A stretch of DNA of 64,000 nt from positions 124,001-188,000 of the forward strand of contig JAODTK010002732.1 of NCBI GenBank assembly GCA_026419785.1, written 5' to 3'. Shown piece by piece: positions 61,841 through 64,000 of the stretch. The first letter of the stretch is position 1. Each line of letters begins with the position of its first letter. Under the pieces are notes generated by a model. It had not been told where the DNA came from, did not search any database, and worked only from the letters and a program-made list of their open reading frames with translations. The DNA is from Sclerodactyla briareus. Lineage: Eukaryota > Echinodermata > Holothuroidea > Dendrochirotida > Sclerodactylidae. The position numbers and the translations under genes are program-made.

Positions 61841-64000
61841 CATACCTTAGCTATCCCTCTGACTACCTCACCCTTGGATGTCTTTAACTTGACCCCTCTA
61901 ACATGGGCCATCCGGCCATGATAGATCTCATCACCCTCCAAGTGGCAACCTCACCTGAATGTCCTTGTCAGCTACTAACACTACTCCCCTACTGCCAAGT
62001 CCCTTTCCTCCTCCTTCCACCTATTCCTCCTATTTAATTGTGGAGCCACTCTTTACCCTCTGTTCCAAAGTGCTTCAATAACTCTTGTACTCTTCGCCAA
62101 CGCTTTTTGGGATTGAACCTTGACGTTATCTAAGACCTCCCTTCTGAGGCCCCCACTTCCCCCCAACGACCCATGAAGGAAGTGGCTTGGAGTCAAAGGT
62201 GTGGATTCCTTCCCTGATGCTGACATGTAGGTAAGTGGTCTTGAATTTAATATGCCCTCAGCACCCACAATCTTAAGGCACTCCTCATCGGTGATTCAGC
62301 ACCCTTCAAATTGCATAGATTGCTCTCTTCGCCGACTTTATGAAGCCTCATGAACACACCGAATGTGGGGTTGCTGGTGGTATGCAACTCAATCCACTTA
62401 TCCTGTGACTGCAGTTTGCTCCTGGACTCTTTCCATTTTCCAACAAGTTTCACTATCCTCCTTTAAACTCCTTATCTGCTTCCCCACAAAGTTAGAACCG
62501 TTATCACAAAAGCCTGCCTGTGGCTGACCTCGCCTACACACAAACCTATGGAACGCATTTAGAAATGTATCAGTGTCCAAACCGTAGGCAATTTTCAGGT
62601 GTAACTGCACGATGTAGCAAGACCCTAAATAAGGCATAGGATCCCCTTGGCCCTAGTTTGCCTTCTTTTTTTTGTTGCCCCTACCTGAAATTGTAATAAC
62701 ATGGCCCTGCATAATCAACGGCAACTCTGCTGAATGCCCGGAGACTAACGCTGGCTCGGATGTGGTGGCCAGGGTGCCATTACTGGCTGGCATTGCAGCA
62801 GCCTTTCTTTGGCACTGCAACCAGCGTTTCTCACAGTCTCTAATTTCCTCTCTCCCATGTATCACCCAATACTTTCTATATCAGAGATACAAATGGTTTG
62901 TCCCTAAACCTGATTCCACGATCATGATACTCCTTCACAATTAGACTATTACAGGATGCGTCCTAGGAAGATGACAGGGGTGCCTCACATCAAAAGCAAG
63001 TTCCTCAATCCAACCAAACTGGCCGTCCCTTCATCCTAATCCTAATCAACCCATCATCATCACTCCTTGGAAACATTGTGCCCAGCACTGTTTGGGCGCT
63101 ACTTGCCCTTTTACTCACAGACTCTTGACCTCATCTTTGAGGGACTCTTGTTGAGCATCTCTGATCACAAGTTACTCTGCCTGTTTGGATCTCTTCCCTA
63201 CTTAGAGCACCCCCAGCCCTGTTTTCCTTACATAGAACACAATTATGGACAAAGCGCAACACATGGACATCACCTCACCCTGACCAACTTTGTCCAGGAA
63301 CTATAGCGCTTTGCATCAAGTCGCCAACCCTCCGACTTGGGTGCCCACGGCTTGCCGGCAAATATGACCTAACTTTTCCTTACCTCTACATTCTTTACCT
63401 TCCGGAGCCGACCTGTTTCACTGGCCCACCTGTCTGAGACTCTTTTCCACAAAGTATCCGGACCTGACCACCACAGACTTATTCACTACTCGCAACCTCT
63501 CAGCAGTAGTCCCCCTAAGGCAACATCTGCCGGATTTAGTCCTGTAGGCACATACCGCCAATTGACATCGTATTGTACAACTGGATTTCTCCACTCTGTT
63601 CGCCACAAAAGGCTTGAAACTGCGACTTCTACCTCTGATCCACCACATGTGTTTGTACTTCCTCCAAAACACAAATCTCCTAGGTTATACTCCAAACCCT
63701 AGTAATAGATTGTGCCAACCTTAACCCCAAATCGCTGCCGATGATTTCGAGCCTAGGTAATGCTGACTGGACTTAGAGGCCACCTTTGTCTTTGATGCCA
63801 CCAACTGAACACTTACTTCCCCTTGTTTACACTCTTTAGGTACTGACTGCACCATAGGCTTCACTGTAAGCATCACAAAAACATGGAGTTCATGCATCCC
63901 TTTGCTTCACTGGTACAACACCTGTGCCTACTCTCACATCATCCAAGTATTAGATCCCCAATCCAATCAGATACCTTATCTTGAATACATCTAGGCAATG
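61841..64000 (-). mobile_element. BEL/Pao LTR retrotransposon fossil, 3' part of pol (runs off window)
   Basis: This is an old copy of a BEL/Pao-family LTR element on the minus strand. Family features visible in order are the stretch before the integrase (about 63.7-63.4 kb), the integrase zinc-binding region (about 62.9-62.65 kb) and the integrase core (about 62.6-62.4 kb). The C-terminal part follows, with the family-typical ILNSRPLTY and LTPSHFL motifs (about 62.27-62.15 kb), and a final domain to about 61.85 kb. The gag, protease and most of the reverse transcriptase would lie beyond the window end. The copy is broken, with several interruptions in this part, and is treated as a fossil. 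Its age cannot be set because no LTR pair is visible. Confidence 0.85.

Noticed and set aside
62672-63306. Plus-strand frames opposite the BEL/Pao region
   Set aside because: Shadows of the minus-strand element.

Overview
The window looks like intergenic or intronic DNA from a large, repeat-rich animal genome. Non-LTR retrotransposon, Helitron and BEL/Pao relics, long minisatellites and AGGTCA-type dispersed repeats together suggest a marine invertebrate, but the clade cannot be fixed from the sequence alone. No intact protein-coding gene, rRNA or tRNA was recognised. Nearly all long open frames are repeats without stops or shadows.

Layout. 1-3515 and 8350-11848 are two copies of a 3.5-kb repeat, separated by a spacer that holds an L2/CR1-like LINE fragment (minus strand, about 4740-6070). 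11870-13035 is a ~195-bp tandem repeat, and 13540-14075 a two-unit repeat. 14.5-17.1 kb is AT-rich with nothing recognisable. 17.17-17.55 kb is a ~115-bp hairpin minisatellite. 18.2-19.7 and 24.7-25.8 kb are two arrays of one tandem repeat family. 26.7-27.8 kb is a ~45-bp minisatellite, and 27.95-28.4 kb the 3' end of a second LINE. 30.34-35.46 kb is a ~134-bp tandem array of about 39 units. Almost every unit carries a donor-like and an acceptor-like splice signal around an 18-codon open block.

36.37-37.69 kb is a decayed Helitron Rep coding fragment. From inside it a ~10-kb block is repeated head to tail (37419-47432 and 47433-57893), and a third, partial copy follows (58735-61190). The block contains ~590-bp tandem units dense in AGGTCA direct repeats, a 22-bp and a 26-bp minisatellite, and a conserved hairpin module. 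From about 61.85 kb to the window end lies the 3' part of a broken BEL/Pao LTR element on the minus strand.

Copies of the repeats differ mostly by one-base insertions and deletions. This looks more like unpolished long-read consensus in repeats than natural divergence, so broken frames in 1-13 kb and 30-61 kb should be read with caution. No set of genes works together here. The most interesting signals are the exon-like tandem array, the 10-kb duplication with its junction in a Helitron, the nuclear-receptor-like half-site arrays, and a hairpin module found at six sites.
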